Below, piece after piece: positions 8,363 through 17,111 of a stretch of DNA of 64,000 bases; position 1 is the first letter of the stretch, and every line of letters starts with the position of its first letter. The notes beneath the pieces are model-generated. The model was not told the DNA's origin, ran no database searches, and saw only the letters and a list, made by a program, of their open reading frames with translations. Position numbers and translations under genes: made by a program. This DNA comes from Nostocales cyanobacterium HT-58-2 (lineage in GTDB: Bacteria; Cyanobacteriota; Cyanobacteriia; Cyanobacteriales; Nostocaceae), in the NCBI GenBank assembly GCA_002163975.1, contig CP019636.1, positions 4,351,001 through 4,415,000 on the forward strand, written 5' to 3'.

Positions 8363-9598
8363 ATGCACCGCCTTCTTATCAAGACATCTGCACTGCTTCT
8401 ACTGACTGTTCCCTTTGGTTTTTCCAGCTACGCTAGTGGTGGAAATAACTACAAGCATATCGTAGATGAAGCTTGGCAGCTAATCAACCTCAAATTCTTA
8501 GGTACAGACTTTAAAAGCCAGAATTGGCTACAAACGCGACGTGAGCTTTTGTCCAAGGAATACACTACCAAAAAAGCAGCATATGATGCTATCCGTTCTA
8601 TGCTATTGCAGCTGAACGACCCTGAAACTCGTCTTCTAGACACTAAGCAAATAGATCACATTAAGATGGAGAGTAGTGGAAAATTCAATGGGGTAGGTCT
8701 GATCTTTTTCTCTGTGGACACTGAGAAAAAAACCAAGGAGCTTAGAATAGTAACTGCCCTGCCAGACACTCCAGCTGCTAGAGCTGGTTTACAACCCAAG
8801 GATATTATTCAAGCAATTAACAGTGTATCTACAAAGAATCTAAGCGAGGACCAGGCGATGACGCTTTTACGGGGTGAGCCAGGTACTTGGGTTTCACTAA
8901 CTGTACGCCGCAACGACAAAACACTTAACATTCCACTCAAGCGTGAAGCTATTTCCATACAACCAATACGTACCTCTTTGAGGCTACAAGGAAAAAAAAG
9001 GATTGGTTACATTGCTCTCACACAATTTACGCCTAATGCAGATGAGCAAATGCATAATGCTATTAAACAATTATTGAGTGAAGGCATAGATGGTTTTGTC
9101 ATTGATTTACGAAATAATCCTGGTGGTTTGCTTCCTGTTAGCACTCAAATTGCAAGTTTTTTCCTAAATAGGGAACCAGTTGCCTCAATTCGTAATCGTC
9201 AGAGTAGTTTGGAAGAAATTCGGGCTAATGGTTCCAAGCTTACTGATAAACCCATAGTAGTTTTAGTCAACAATGGTACTGCTAGCGCAGCCGAAGTCCT
9301 AGCAGGGGCACTGCAAGATAATCGTCGTGCTGTCTTAGTTGGAACTTCAACCTATGGACGAGGAAAAATTCATTCGGGAGAAGAATTGTCTGATCAATCT
9401 ATAGTCATGGTAACGACTGGTAGAATTGTAACTCCTTTGGGTCGTGATATTGAGCGTCAAGGTATTAAACCAGATTACGTAGTTGAAATGCCAGCGGTGA
9501 CACTAGGAAATCAGAAGCAATCAATCATAGCAACCTCAAAAGATAGCCAGTATACAAAAGCAATCTCGATTCTCCTAAAACCCATAAAGCGACAATAA
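8363..9598 (+). CDS. S41 family C-terminal processing peptidase (CtpA-like)
   Basis: 411 residues: signal peptide (about 1-25), an N-terminal helical region, a PDZ domain with GVGLIFFSV and AARAGLQPKDIIQAINS, then the S41 serine protease domain with IDLRNNPGGLLP and the catalytic Ser in NNGTASAAEVLAGAL. Such periplasmic or lumenal Ser/Lys proteases trim C-termini; the cyanobacterial CtpA matures photosystem II D1. The usual catalytic Lys motif T-F-G-K-G reads T-Y-G-R-G-K here, so the expected Lys is Arg with a Lys two residues later. Shorter and more divergent than typical D1-processing CtpA; probably a CtpB/CtpC-like paralogue. A spacing of 127 bases suggests its own promoter. Confidence 0.9.
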   Translation: MHRLLIKTSALLLLTVPFGFSSYASGGNNYKHIVDEAWQLINLKFLGTDFKSQNWLQTRRELLSKEYTTKKAAYDAIRSMLLQLNDPETRLLDTKQIDHIKMESSGKFNGVGLIFFSVDTEKKTKELRIVTALPDTPAARAGLQPKDIIQAINSVSTKNLSEDQAMTLLRGEPGTWVSLTVRRNDKTLNIPLKREAISIQPIRTSLRLQGKKRIGYIALTQFTPNADEQMHNAIKQLLSEGIDGFVIDLRNNPGGLLPVSTQIASFFLNREPVASIRNRQSSLEEIRANGSKLTDKPIVVLVNNGTASAAEVLAGALQDNRRAVLVGTSTYGRGKIHSGEELSDQSIVMVTTGRIVTPLGRDIERQGIKPDYVVEMPAVTLGNQKQSIIATSKDSQYTKAISILLKPIKRQ

Positions 9599-9614
9599 CT
9601 TTGAGTCATTTACA

Positions 9615-9800
9615 TTAATCGTTCACACTGTGTCCGACAATGTAAAAGAACCCGAACGCGCGACACGCTTGCCCAATTTGAACAGCAACCTGGTGGCGAT
9701 CGCGCTGCTCACTATTTCCAGATATCAGCGCACTGATGTCAATAGAACTCTTGCACGAATATTTTGTGTAGGGGAATGAGAGAGTAAAGCAGCGCAACAA
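9615..9800 (-). pseudogene. Remnant of an isopenicillin-N-synthase-like 2-oxoglutarate/Fe(II) oxygenase (N-terminal fragment)
   Basis: The open frame encodes IDISALISGNSEQ followed by VAVQIGQACRAFGFFYIVGHSV, which is the DIOX_N start of the IPNS-like dioxygenase family, and stops two codons later. The 2OG/iron-binding domain (the HxD...H part, about 250 residues) is absent; downstream comes the S41 gene on the other strand. The first 19 codons look unrelated, and a repeat copy (about 9812-9850) lies upstream. I read it as a decayed fragment. The rest of the 332-base gap 9599-9930 shows no gene. Confidence 0.6.
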
Positions 9801-9930
9801 ATCTCAGAAGATGCGTTACGGACTTTGTCCTAACACATCCTACAAATCTTTTATAGTATTCATGCAAGAGGTCTAATGATTGGAACCTGCACAAACTTGT
9901 TTTCCATAACTTGCAATATGCTTATGCTAA

Positions 9931-12135
9931 CTAGTAAGTTTGCCAAAGAGCGACTTGCTCCCTGAGTTCAGACATATCTAAATTATTGCTAGCAAACGCT
10001 TTCCGTAAAAGTCGGTCAGGAATAAATTCATCATACTTTTGGATTTGTGGAGCTTCAGCATCACCAACGAGATCCTCATTGTTTATTCTTTGCTCACATA
10101 AAGAAAGAATTTCCGAATAAAGGTATTCAATTTTTTTCGGAGCTAATTTAATTGTCAAAAAATAAGGATTATCCCCACTTATACTGCTAATTTCTAAAGA
10201 TTCGCGGCAAAAGCCGTTAAGTAATCTTTCCAAAGTACGGTAAGCCACAGTTCCCATCCAAGGAAAAATGCAGCACTTTCCTTTTTCTAATTGCAAAATA
10301 TTACGTTTATCTAGTCCAGCATCTTTTGCTAATTCACGAACTGACTGCAAACGCTTTAAAGCATTTTGTTGTAAGTAGCTGTACTCGTTCTCTTCAAGTA
10401 GTACCTGTCGCATTCGTTGCAAAATTTTTGTATGAATCGTCCCACTACCACCACGCCAATAAATAGTCGCTTTCCCTTCTACTTGCTTAACAAAAATAAT
10501 CTTTCTTTTAAAATCAATATCCAGAACTTCCCAAGTTTTCCCTGCCAACGCAAATAGATGTCCAACAGGAGACGGCGTTACTATACTGCCAATTTCTGTT
10601 GTTCCTTGCTTCACTATATATTCTTGATTGTCAGGAAAGACAGCATAAAACTGAAATTTTCCCACCACCTTTTCCCCTGTTAAACCAATGATGAGTTTAC
10701 CTTGCTCAGTTAACTGAATATGGTTAATATCAATTAAATAACGTAACAATAATTTAAAATCTTCTTTAGAAATAGCAGCAAAAGTTGGTAAACTTAAAAC
10801 CTGTGTAGCAAGAGCAGCAGGTGAAAGTTTCTTCATTGCTACCAAAGCACTCATTGTTTGATGATATAACAAACTCAATGGATATCTAAGAGGTTTAATT
10901 GGTTCAATCCAACGTTCTTCTAAATAAAGTTGAATAATTGCGATACATTGTAAAAGTTGCCAAGGAATTTGTTCCGGTAACGATGCTTCTGAAGATACCT
11001 TCTCCTCAGCACAAACAAACCGCATATCAGCAGCTTCACTTCGTCTTCCAGTACGTCCCAACCTTTGTAAAAAACTAGCAACAGAAAGAGGCGATTCCAA
11101 CTGAATCACTCGTTCTAAATAACCGATATCTATACCCAATTCTAAAGTCAACGTAGCAGCAGTCACCGCTGGATGATTTGGTTCACGCATAGCAGCTTCC
11201 GCCGTTTGACGCAAACTCGCAGAAATACTGCCATGATGCACATAATAAATATCCGGATGTCCCTCATCAGCAGCAATTTGACGCAAAGATGCAATAATAG
11301 ATTCCGTTTGCGATTTGTTATTAGCAAAAATCAGACACTTGCGAGATTTACTCAAATTAAAAATATATCTATCATAAGCACTTACACTCTCTTCTATATT
11401 TCCTTTTCCTCCTTCTTTGCGGTTTATCTCACCACCATAAAAATGCTCCACAGCAAGTTTAATTTGACGTTTTCCCCCCTCAATTTTCGGAGTCATTACC
11501 GACTTATCAGTTCCAGAACGCAACCAATCCTCAGCCATGAAATAATCACCAAGAGTTGCTGATAAACCAACCCTGCGGGGTTGTTTTTGTGTCACCCTTG
11601 CCAAGCGTGCTAATTGACAGAGAATTTGACAACCTCGTTCCGAACCCATAAAAGCATGAATTTCATCAATGATGACAAACCGCAAATCACCAAATAAACG
11701 TACTAAATCATTATGTTTATTAATTAACAAACTTTCTAAAGATTCCGGTGTAATTTGCAGAACCCCCCTAGGATTCTTAAGAAGTTTAGTTTTATGACTT
11801 TGATTAACGTCACCGTGCCAGTGCCAAACCGGAATATCTGCCTCTCTCAACAAATCATTCAAACGTTCAAATTGGTCATTAATTAAAGCTTTAATAGGAC
11901 CAATATAAAGTGCACCAATTGTCGTAGTAGGATGTTCATGTAACAGAGTCAAAACTGGTAAAAACGCTGCTTCTGTTTTTCCTGAAGCAGTACCAGCAGC
12001 AATGAGCAAATGAGCATCCGTATTAAAAATAACCTTACAAGCTTCAATTTGAACTGGTCTTAATTCAGACCAGTTATGATTGTAAATATATTCTTGAACA
12101 AAAGGGGCGAGTCTAGAAAATATATCACTGCTCAT
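9931..12135 (-). CDS. Lhr/BrxHI-like DEAD/DEAH-box helicase
   Basis: 734 residues. Superfamily 2 motifs are clear: Q-like LRPVQIEAC, motif I AAGTASGKTEA (about residues 45-55), motif Ib TPESLE, motif II DEIH (about 155), motif III SATLGD, motif IV-V in the second RecA domain, and motif VI QRLGRTGRR. After the helicase core comes a region with LFALAGKTWEVLDIDF, resembling the beta-barrel/winged-helix core of Lhr helicases. BREX type 2 loci carry an Lhr-like helicase called BrxHI beside the ATPase BrxD, the same pairing as here (75 bases downstream of the BrxD-like gene). It probably translocates on or unwinds nucleic acid in a defence or repair role. All ATPase motifs are intact. It could instead be a general repair helicase. 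Confidence 0.85.
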   Translation of the reverse strand: MSSDIFSRLAPFVQEYIYNHNWSELRPVQIEACKVIFNTDAHLLIAAGTASGKTEAAFLPVLTLLHEHPTTTIGALYIGPIKALINDQFERLNDLLREADIPVWHWHGDVNQSHKTKLLKNPRGVLQITPESLESLLINKHNDLVRLFGDLRFVIIDEIHAFMGSERGCQILCQLARLARVTQKQPRRVGLSATLGDYFMAEDWLRSGTDKSVMTPKIEGGKRQIKLAVEHFYGGEINRKEGGKGNIEESVSAYDRYIFNLSKSRKCLIFANNKSQTESIIASLRQIAADEGHPDIYYVHHGSISASLRQTAEAAMREPNHPAVTAATLTLELGIDIGYLERVIQLESPLSVASFLQRLGRTGRRSEAADMRFVCAEEKVSSEASLPEQIPWQLLQCIAIIQLYLEERWIEPIKPLRYPLSLLYHQTMSALVAMKKLSPAALATQVLSLPTFAAISKEDFKLLLRYLIDINHIQLTEQGKLIIGLTGEKVVGKFQFYAVFPDNQEYIVKQGTTEIGSIVTPSPVGHLFALAGKTWEVLDIDFKRKIIFVKQVEGKATIYWRGGSGTIHTKILQRMRQVLLEENEYSYLQQNALKRLQSVRELAKDAGLDKRNILQLEKGKCCIFPWMGTVAYRTLERLLNGFCRESLEISSISGDNPYFLTIKLAPKKIEYLYSEILSLCEQRINNEDLVGDAEAPQIQKYDEFIPDRLLRKAFASNNLDMSELREQVALWQTY

Positions 12136-12210
12136 CTTGTACTTACACCTAGACAGAATCAGCCTAATGCACCCTTAAGTCTACATCCTCCGCCTCTGAA
12201 CTGGTTTCTT

Positions 12211-13539
12211 TTACAAATTAAATTCTGCTACATCATCTTCATCCACATCTGCATCTTTACCTACAACAGTAGGTTTAAAGCCAGCACCATGAATGAGTTC
12301 ACCAAAGGAAAGATTTGGATTCTGATAAAGAATATTCAATACACTAAAGAAATCCCGCACGATTTCCCCTGGCGTCAGTAAAGCCTCTGCACCCAAGCGA
12401 TTCACAATTTCTTGTACAAAATCTTTCAAATCACGAGTTTTTAAAGTCTTTTGATAACCAAAATTCACAGCATGAATTTCTGTTAATCTTTCTAAAAGTG
12501 TAAGAATTTCTTCTTGTGTTAGTGGATGAAGCCGCATCACTGGTCCCATATATTCCTGGACACCTGCTTGAGTGACAAAACGGCTTTCTTTTGTCCGTCT
12601 TCGCCAAGCAGCATCTGCAAAAAGACCACGATTTGGGTCTTCTAAAAATCTCGTGGTCCCACCAATGAATATGCCAAGATGCTCAGCTTTGCATTGCATG
12701 GTATCATTGAACATACCCAGCAATCTGTTATAGTTTTTTTCGCGCGTTACTGTAGGAGATATCTGGTATAAATGTGCTGCTTCATCAAGCATTACCAAAA
12801 GCCCTTTATAGCCAATCTCAGCAACAAACTTAGCTATGAGTTTAATGTAGTCGTACCAACTCTCATCATCAATGATGACACGGACTCCCAAGGCTGCTTT
12901 TGCCTCAATTTTGGTTGTAAATTCTCCTCGTAACCATCGCAGTGCAGCATTTTTCAAATTATCATCATCCAAGCGGTAGCCGCGCCAATAAGCAACAATG
13001 ACGCTGCCAAAATCAAATCCGTGAACTAGGTCTTCAATATATTGAACGACTTCCCTAATTTTTTCTTCAACTTGGTCATCAAAACCCTCGTCATTAGGAC
13101 GCATTCCGGTTTCTTTAGCGACTTCTTGTTGGATTTTATTGATCCATCCTTCCAAGATTGAAACCAACGCACCGCCATCAGGTCGAGTTTTTGTGGCGAG
13201 ATGACTCATTAATTCTCGATATGTTGCCAATCCTTCGTTATTGCTTCCTGCTAGTCGGCGTTCCCAGCATAAGTCAGCGTCAGCTACGACAAAACCTTGC
13301 TCCATAGCACGGTTGCGAAGCAGTTGCAGCATAAAGCTTTTCCCTGAACCGTAATTGCCAATCACGAAGCGAAATGCTGCTATCCCTTCTGCTATGTCAT
13401 CAAGATTTTGCAATAGGCTTTTGAGTTCTTTTTCCCGTCCGACTGCTATATGTTCCAGTCCCACTCTTGGTACAACCCCCGCACCTAGAGAATTTATCAA
13501 AGCAGTGGATACTTTTTTCGAGAGTTTGAGCTTTGTCAT
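12211..13539 (-). CDS. BrxD-like ATP-binding protein (BREX ATP-binding domain, DUF2791)
   Basis: 442 residues. The N-terminal segment VPRVGLEHIAVGREKELKSL leads to Walker A GNYGSGKS (about residues 61-68), and Walker B is VMLDEAAHLY (about 245-254), followed by GIFIGGTTRFLED sensor-like and RLHPLTQEEI segments. This matches the BREX-system ATP-binding family (DUF2791), whose BrxD member accompanies an Lhr-like helicase in type 2 BREX. Upstream, 146 bases away, is the TerB-C coiled-coil gene; downstream, 75 bases away, the helicase. The C-terminal tail is acidic (DADVDEDDVAEF). No PglX methylase or PglZ phosphatase gene is adjacent. The call is from motif memory; a profile search would confirm it. 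Confidence 0.82.
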   Translation of the reverse strand: MTKLKLSKKVSTALINSLGAGVVPRVGLEHIAVGREKELKSLLQNLDDIAEGIAAFRFVIGNYGSGKSFMLQLLRNRAMEQGFVVADADLCWERRLAGSNNEGLATYRELMSHLATKTRPDGGALVSILEGWINKIQQEVAKETGMRPNDEGFDDQVEEKIREVVQYIEDLVHGFDFGSVIVAYWRGYRLDDDNLKNAALRWLRGEFTTKIEAKAALGVRVIIDDESWYDYIKLIAKFVAEIGYKGLLVMLDEAAHLYQISPTVTREKNYNRLLGMFNDTMQCKAEHLGIFIGGTTRFLEDPNRGLFADAAWRRRTKESRFVTQAGVQEYMGPVMRLHPLTQEEILTLLERLTEIHAVNFGYQKTLKTRDLKDFVQEIVNRLGAEALLTPGEIVRDFFSVLNILYQNPNLSFGELIHGAGFKPTVVGKDADVDEDDVAEFNL

Positions 13540-13685
13540 GTAGATTAGTGCACCTCACTTTTCTCGTTCCTACGAAGGGCGTGGGAAAGTATTTAGTGGG
13601 CTGCTGCCTCCTGCATTTTACCCAAGGTGGAGCTTTTGGTGAAAGCGCGCCCAGGCTAAACCTGGAAAAAATATGGTGTCAACAT

Positions 13686-14996
13686 TCAGTTCAATGAGGT
13701 TTGTTGAGTCATTTTGTCTTCATACATTGCAATCACTTTTTTTACATTAGTCATGTGTTCTTCATAAATTTCTGGGCTTTCTGAACTGGGGTCAATTAAG
13801 AGTTCTCCAATAGTATCATTAGCACGTTCATTAATGGAATCAATCAGTAGATTCGGCATTGTAATGTTTTCTTCAGCAATTTTCTTAATGGCAGCATTTG
13901 GGTTATCCTGCTCTAGGATAGCTTTCAAGACTTGAATTTCATAACTCTGTAGCTGCTCACTAAACTCCGCCCATTCTTCAGAGAAATTTTGGGACTTATC
14001 TGTAGTATCAATAGAATCTAAAGATTCTATTAATTCCGAGAAAGGAAAGAAATCTTCGCTGTCCTCCTGTCTGTTGTCGTTTAATTGTTCCTGAGTCGTC
14101 AGGGTTTCCATTTGGTGGAGGAGTTCCCAAACTTGGTTTTGCAACTGGTCACGTTCTTCTTGCAACAATGCAACTTGTCCTTGCAGCTGTTGCAGTTGGG
14201 TTTGTTGTTCTGTAAGTAACGTTTGCAAAGAATTCAGGCTGGCTTCTATATGTTTCTTTTCAGCTTCTTTCTCTATGAGAAATTGCTTTTGCTGATTTTC
14301 TTGAGCTTCTAACTCTTGTATTTGCACTCGCAACGCGTATAATTTTTCTTCTAGTTGAGGTTTTAGCCTGTTCAGTAGAGTTAAGTTACTTTCTAATTCT
14401 TGTTTTTGCTGTTGGAGTTCGCTGATTTGAGTTTGCAGTTGAGTTATTTCGGAACGTGATACATTGTAGTTTAACTCTAAGCGACGTTTTTCTGCTGTTA
14501 ATGTAGAAAAGGTCTTGTTAAGTTCTGCTTTTGATTTGTCTAGTGTCTGAAGCTCATTTTGTAAATAGTTTATTTCTGCTTCTAACTGTTTCTTTTCTTT
14601 GACGTAAGTGCTTAATTCTCTGTTGAGACTATCTCTCTGGTTACGTCGTTCTAAAACTTGATTTTGTAGTTTACTTGATTCTGCATATAATGAGGAGTTA
14701 TGTGCTTCAAGTTGATTCACTTCTGCGACAATTCGCGACTTTAATCCTTCAAGATCTTTAATTCGCCTTTGCAGAGAATCTAAAACGAGCATTTCATGAC
14801 TTCTTCTGCGTTTATCTACAAAGAATGCTGATATATATGTCGCAGGTACAGTAATAACACCCGTGAGAAAGGCTTTGTTAAAATCCCAGCTAAGGACAAG
14901 ACTAAGACCAAAACTCACGCCAAAGGCAACTATACCTATAATAAGTCGATTGCTCACTATCGCTGATTGCATATTGCTTGTTTTTAACATAGCCAA
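13686..14996 (-). CDS. Membrane-anchored coiled-coil protein with TerB-C-like C-terminal domain
   Basis: 436 residues. Two hydrophobic helices (about residues 18-36 and 40-60) are followed by basic KRRRSHE, so the bulk should be cytoplasmic. Residues about 70-300 are a long Leu/Glu/Gln-rich coiled coil. An acidic linker precedes a C-terminal domain of about 100 residues with Trp-Ala-Glu-Phe, LKAILE, LLIDSINERANDTIGELLID and IYEEHM. That pattern (INE-x-A-x-D-x-I-G-D/E near the end) is the one I know from TerB-C domains, which associate with membrane and phage/stress-response ATPases. It lies 146 bases upstream of the BrxD-like gene on the same strand. The role of membrane tether or sensor for the ATPase/helicase pair is inferred from order. 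Alternative: an unrelated structural coiled-coil protein. Confidence 0.75.
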   Translation of the reverse strand: MAMLKTSNMQSAIVSNRLIIGIVAFGVSFGLSLVLSWDFNKAFLTGVITVPATYISAFFVDKRRRSHEMLVLDSLQRRIKDLEGLKSRIVAEVNQLEAHNSSLYAESSKLQNQVLERRNQRDSLNRELSTYVKEKKQLEAEINYLQNELQTLDKSKAELNKTFSTLTAEKRRLELNYNVSRSEITQLQTQISELQQQKQELESNLTLLNRLKPQLEEKLYALRVQIQELEAQENQQKQFLIEKEAEKKHIEASLNSLQTLLTEQQTQLQQLQGQVALLQEERDQLQNQVWELLHQMETLTTQEQLNDNRQEDSEDFFPFSELIESLDSIDTTDKSQNFSEEWAEFSEQLQSYEIQVLKAILEQDNPNAAIKKIAEENITMPNLLIDSINERANDTIGELLIDPSSESPEIYEEHMTNVKKVIAMYEDKMTQQTSLN

Positions 14997-15117
14997 GTCA
15001 TTAACCTAAGTATTTTCTAAGTCACTAAGCCTCATAACTGTCACAGCTATAGATGTAATTATTTGTAACACCATAGTAGAGAAAATAGAAAAATTGAAAA
15101 TGAAATCTATTTCATGA

Positions 15118-16452
15118 TTATGTATTCACTGCGTAATGAGTGGAACTAGACAGTGTCAACTCTGCTTTCAAGAAATCAACAAATTGTCTTGCTGTTCTGC
15201 CAGATCGACCATTATGGCGAGTTGCCCATTGTAAAGCTTGACGTTCTAAATCTTCTGGACTCATATCAATTCCAGCTTGTGCGGCAAGATGCTGGATAAT
15301 TTGTAAGTAAGTTTTCTGGTTGGCAGGTTCAAAAGTTAAAGTCAACCCAAAGCGATCGCTAAAAGAAAGCTTTTCTTGCATGGTATCCCATGCATGGACT
15401 TCTTCGTTGTCTTTGGGCGATGGTCTATCGGCAAAAAATTCGCGAATTAAGTGACGGCGGTTAGACGTGGCGTACACAACGACGTTTTGAGGTCGTGCGG
15501 TTAAATTGCCTTCCAAAACAACTTTGAGTGCTTTGAAGGCATCATCATCTTCTTCAAACGACAAGTCATCGACAAAGATGATAAATTTTTGTGGGACACT
15601 GCGTAACTGTTCCACAATTTTTGGTAAGTCTTTTAATTCCGATTTTGCCACTTCTAATAAGCGTAAGTTGCAATCGCCATACTCATTCAACAAGGCTTTC
15701 ACTAAAGAAGATTTTCCGGAACCACGACTACCATAAAGCAAAACATGCAGCGCGACCTGTCCGGATAATAAAAACTCTGTGTTTTTCAACAAAGCTTCTT
15801 TTTGCGACTCGTAACCCACAAGTTGACTCAATTGAACGGGATCGGGATAACGTATTCCGATAAACTGTCCAGCTTGCCAACGCAGAGCCTTATACTCTGC
15901 AAATAGACCTGTACCAAATTGGCGATAGTAAGCTGACAATTCTCTCACGGCATCAGCCCAATTTTCCAACTGTTGTAGTTTCTCTATCAGCGGCAATTCG
16001 TGTATGCCTGCTATTCTATCTTGCTCTACATACCACACGACTGGTGAAACGGGTAAATGAGCTACGGCTTGCACCCACTCACTCAAAACAGCGCTGCTAC
16101 ACTCATAAAGAGTCTGCAACGCATGTAAATCATGCTGAACTGCGGCTACTAAAGCAGGAGGCAAATTCTCAAATTCTTGCTGTTGAGCTAGCTGAGTAAA
16201 AGGATTATCTACTCTCAGAATTTGAGTGATGATATATTCCTCCCAGTTTTGATGTCTGGCAGCCAAGCACCTGAAGTAATTGCCGTAGGCTTGGAGGCAG
16301 CCCCGTGCATCCGCATCAGTGTAGCGTATTGCTTGTAACAGGTCAAGATATGCACTGCCCACTTCTTCTTGGAGGACAGATTGGTAGAGTAAAAGGGACG
16401 CTGCTTGGCGCTGGAGGAATTGAACCTTTGCGATCGCTTGATTATCCATCAA
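15118..16452 (-). CDS. AAA ATPase of the DUF815 family
   Basis: 444 residues. The N-terminal 190 residues are helical and not recognisable. The C-terminal part starts with YESQKEALLKNTEFLLSGQ and contains Walker A LLYGSRGSGKSSLVKALL (about residues 237-254), Walker B FIIFVDDLSFEEDD, sensor 1 VVVYATSNRRHLI, and a C-terminal lid with HNGRSGRTARQFVDFL. This is the DUF815 ATPase group, widespread in cyanobacteria and without a settled function. It is 121 bases upstream of the TerB-C gene on the same strand and so could head that operon, but the family is common outside such loci. HIP1 octamers occur in the gene. Confidence 0.87.
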   Translation of the reverse strand: MMDNQAIAKVQFLQRQAASLLLYQSVLQEEVGSAYLDLLQAIRYTDADARGCLQAYGNYFRCLAARHQNWEEYIITQILRVDNPFTQLAQQQEFENLPPALVAAVQHDLHALQTLYECSSAVLSEWVQAVAHLPVSPVVWYVEQDRIAGIHELPLIEKLQQLENWADAVRELSAYYRQFGTGLFAEYKALRWQAGQFIGIRYPDPVQLSQLVGYESQKEALLKNTEFLLSGQVALHVLLYGSRGSGKSSLVKALLNEYGDCNLRLLEVAKSELKDLPKIVEQLRSVPQKFIIFVDDLSFEEDDDAFKALKVVLEGNLTARPQNVVVYATSNRRHLIREFFADRPSPKDNEEVHAWDTMQEKLSFSDRFGLTLTFEPANQKTYLQIIQHLAAQAGIDMSPEDLERQALQWATRHNGRSGRTARQFVDFLKAELTLSSSTHYAVNT

Positions 16453-16539
16453 TCAAAAGGGTAATGTAGCTAAATAGCTATGGTAGATTGTCTGCCGATG
16501 CTTCTTGCAGCAAAAACAAAATCTACATAGGTTTTAACA

Positions 16540-16854
16540 ATGACTTTAGGTATTGTTGCAGCCCTTGCCTACGGCATTTTAGCTATCATTGGTGGCATCA
16601 TTGGCTACCGTAAAGCGAATAGCAACGTTTCTTTGATAAGTGGTGGCATCAGCGGTTTACTGCTGATTATTACTGCTTTCGTTCAACTCCAAGGATACTC
16701 TTGGGGTTTGACGTTAGCAACTGTGATCACCGGAGTTTTAATAATTTTCTTTGCGTTTCGACTGGCTAAAACACGCAAATTCATGCCTGCGGGACTCATG
16801 GCTATTTTAGGTTTGGTGGCACTCGCAACGATGGTTAATCAACTGGCAGGTTGA
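16540..16854 (+). CDS. TMEM14-family small membrane protein
   Basis: 104 residues with four hydrophobic helices and the family's glycine-rich starts: IIGGIIGYRKANSNVSLISGG and later GVLIIFFAFRLAKTRKFMPAG. This matches the TMEM14/UPF0136 family, of which plant FAX1 is a plastid fatty-acid exporter. Cyanobacterial members are short like this one. It is divergent from the DUF815 gene with an 87-base spacer, which must hold both promoters. Substrate in cyanobacteria is unproven. Confidence 0.87.
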   Translation: MTLGIVAALAYGILAIIGGIIGYRKANSNVSLISGGISGLLLIITAFVQLQGYSWGLTLATVITGVLIIFFAFRLAKTRKFMPAGLMAILGLVALATMVNQLAG

Positions 16855-17075
16855 GGTAGCATCTGCTTTCAAATCACAAATTATCTTGACTTTTGCCATG
16901 GTTCCGCTCTTGTGTACTAGGGTGACTGATTTAGTACATTTATATTACTATAAGCTAATATTAACATCCTGGTGCAACTGATATTCAAAATCGAAGAAGT
17001 CAAAGCGCACCGGAGTGATGCAGTCTCAACGAGTGGTATCGGCAGAACGTTTGAGTATGAATTTATAGAAGAAGA

Positions 17076-17098
17076 GAACAGGGAACCGTTCCCTGTTC
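17076..17098 (-). terminator. Hairpin 13 bases after the calpain-like gene
   Basis: A perfect 10-bp stem with a 3-base loop (GAACAGGGAA / CCG / TTCCCTGTTC). On the minus strand it follows the calpain-like stop codon and is trailed by a T-rich stretch, as expected for an intrinsic terminator. The GGGAACAGG motif also occurs as a dispersed simple repeat (for example at about 39490). Confidence 0.45.
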
Positions 17099-17111
17099 CC
17101 TCTTAATAGTC

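Noticed and set aside
9931..16452. A complete BREX or DISARM locus
   Set aside because: No methyltransferase (PglX), alkaline-phosphatase-like PglZ, or PLD/DUF1998 gene is present; only BrxD-like and helicase genes match.
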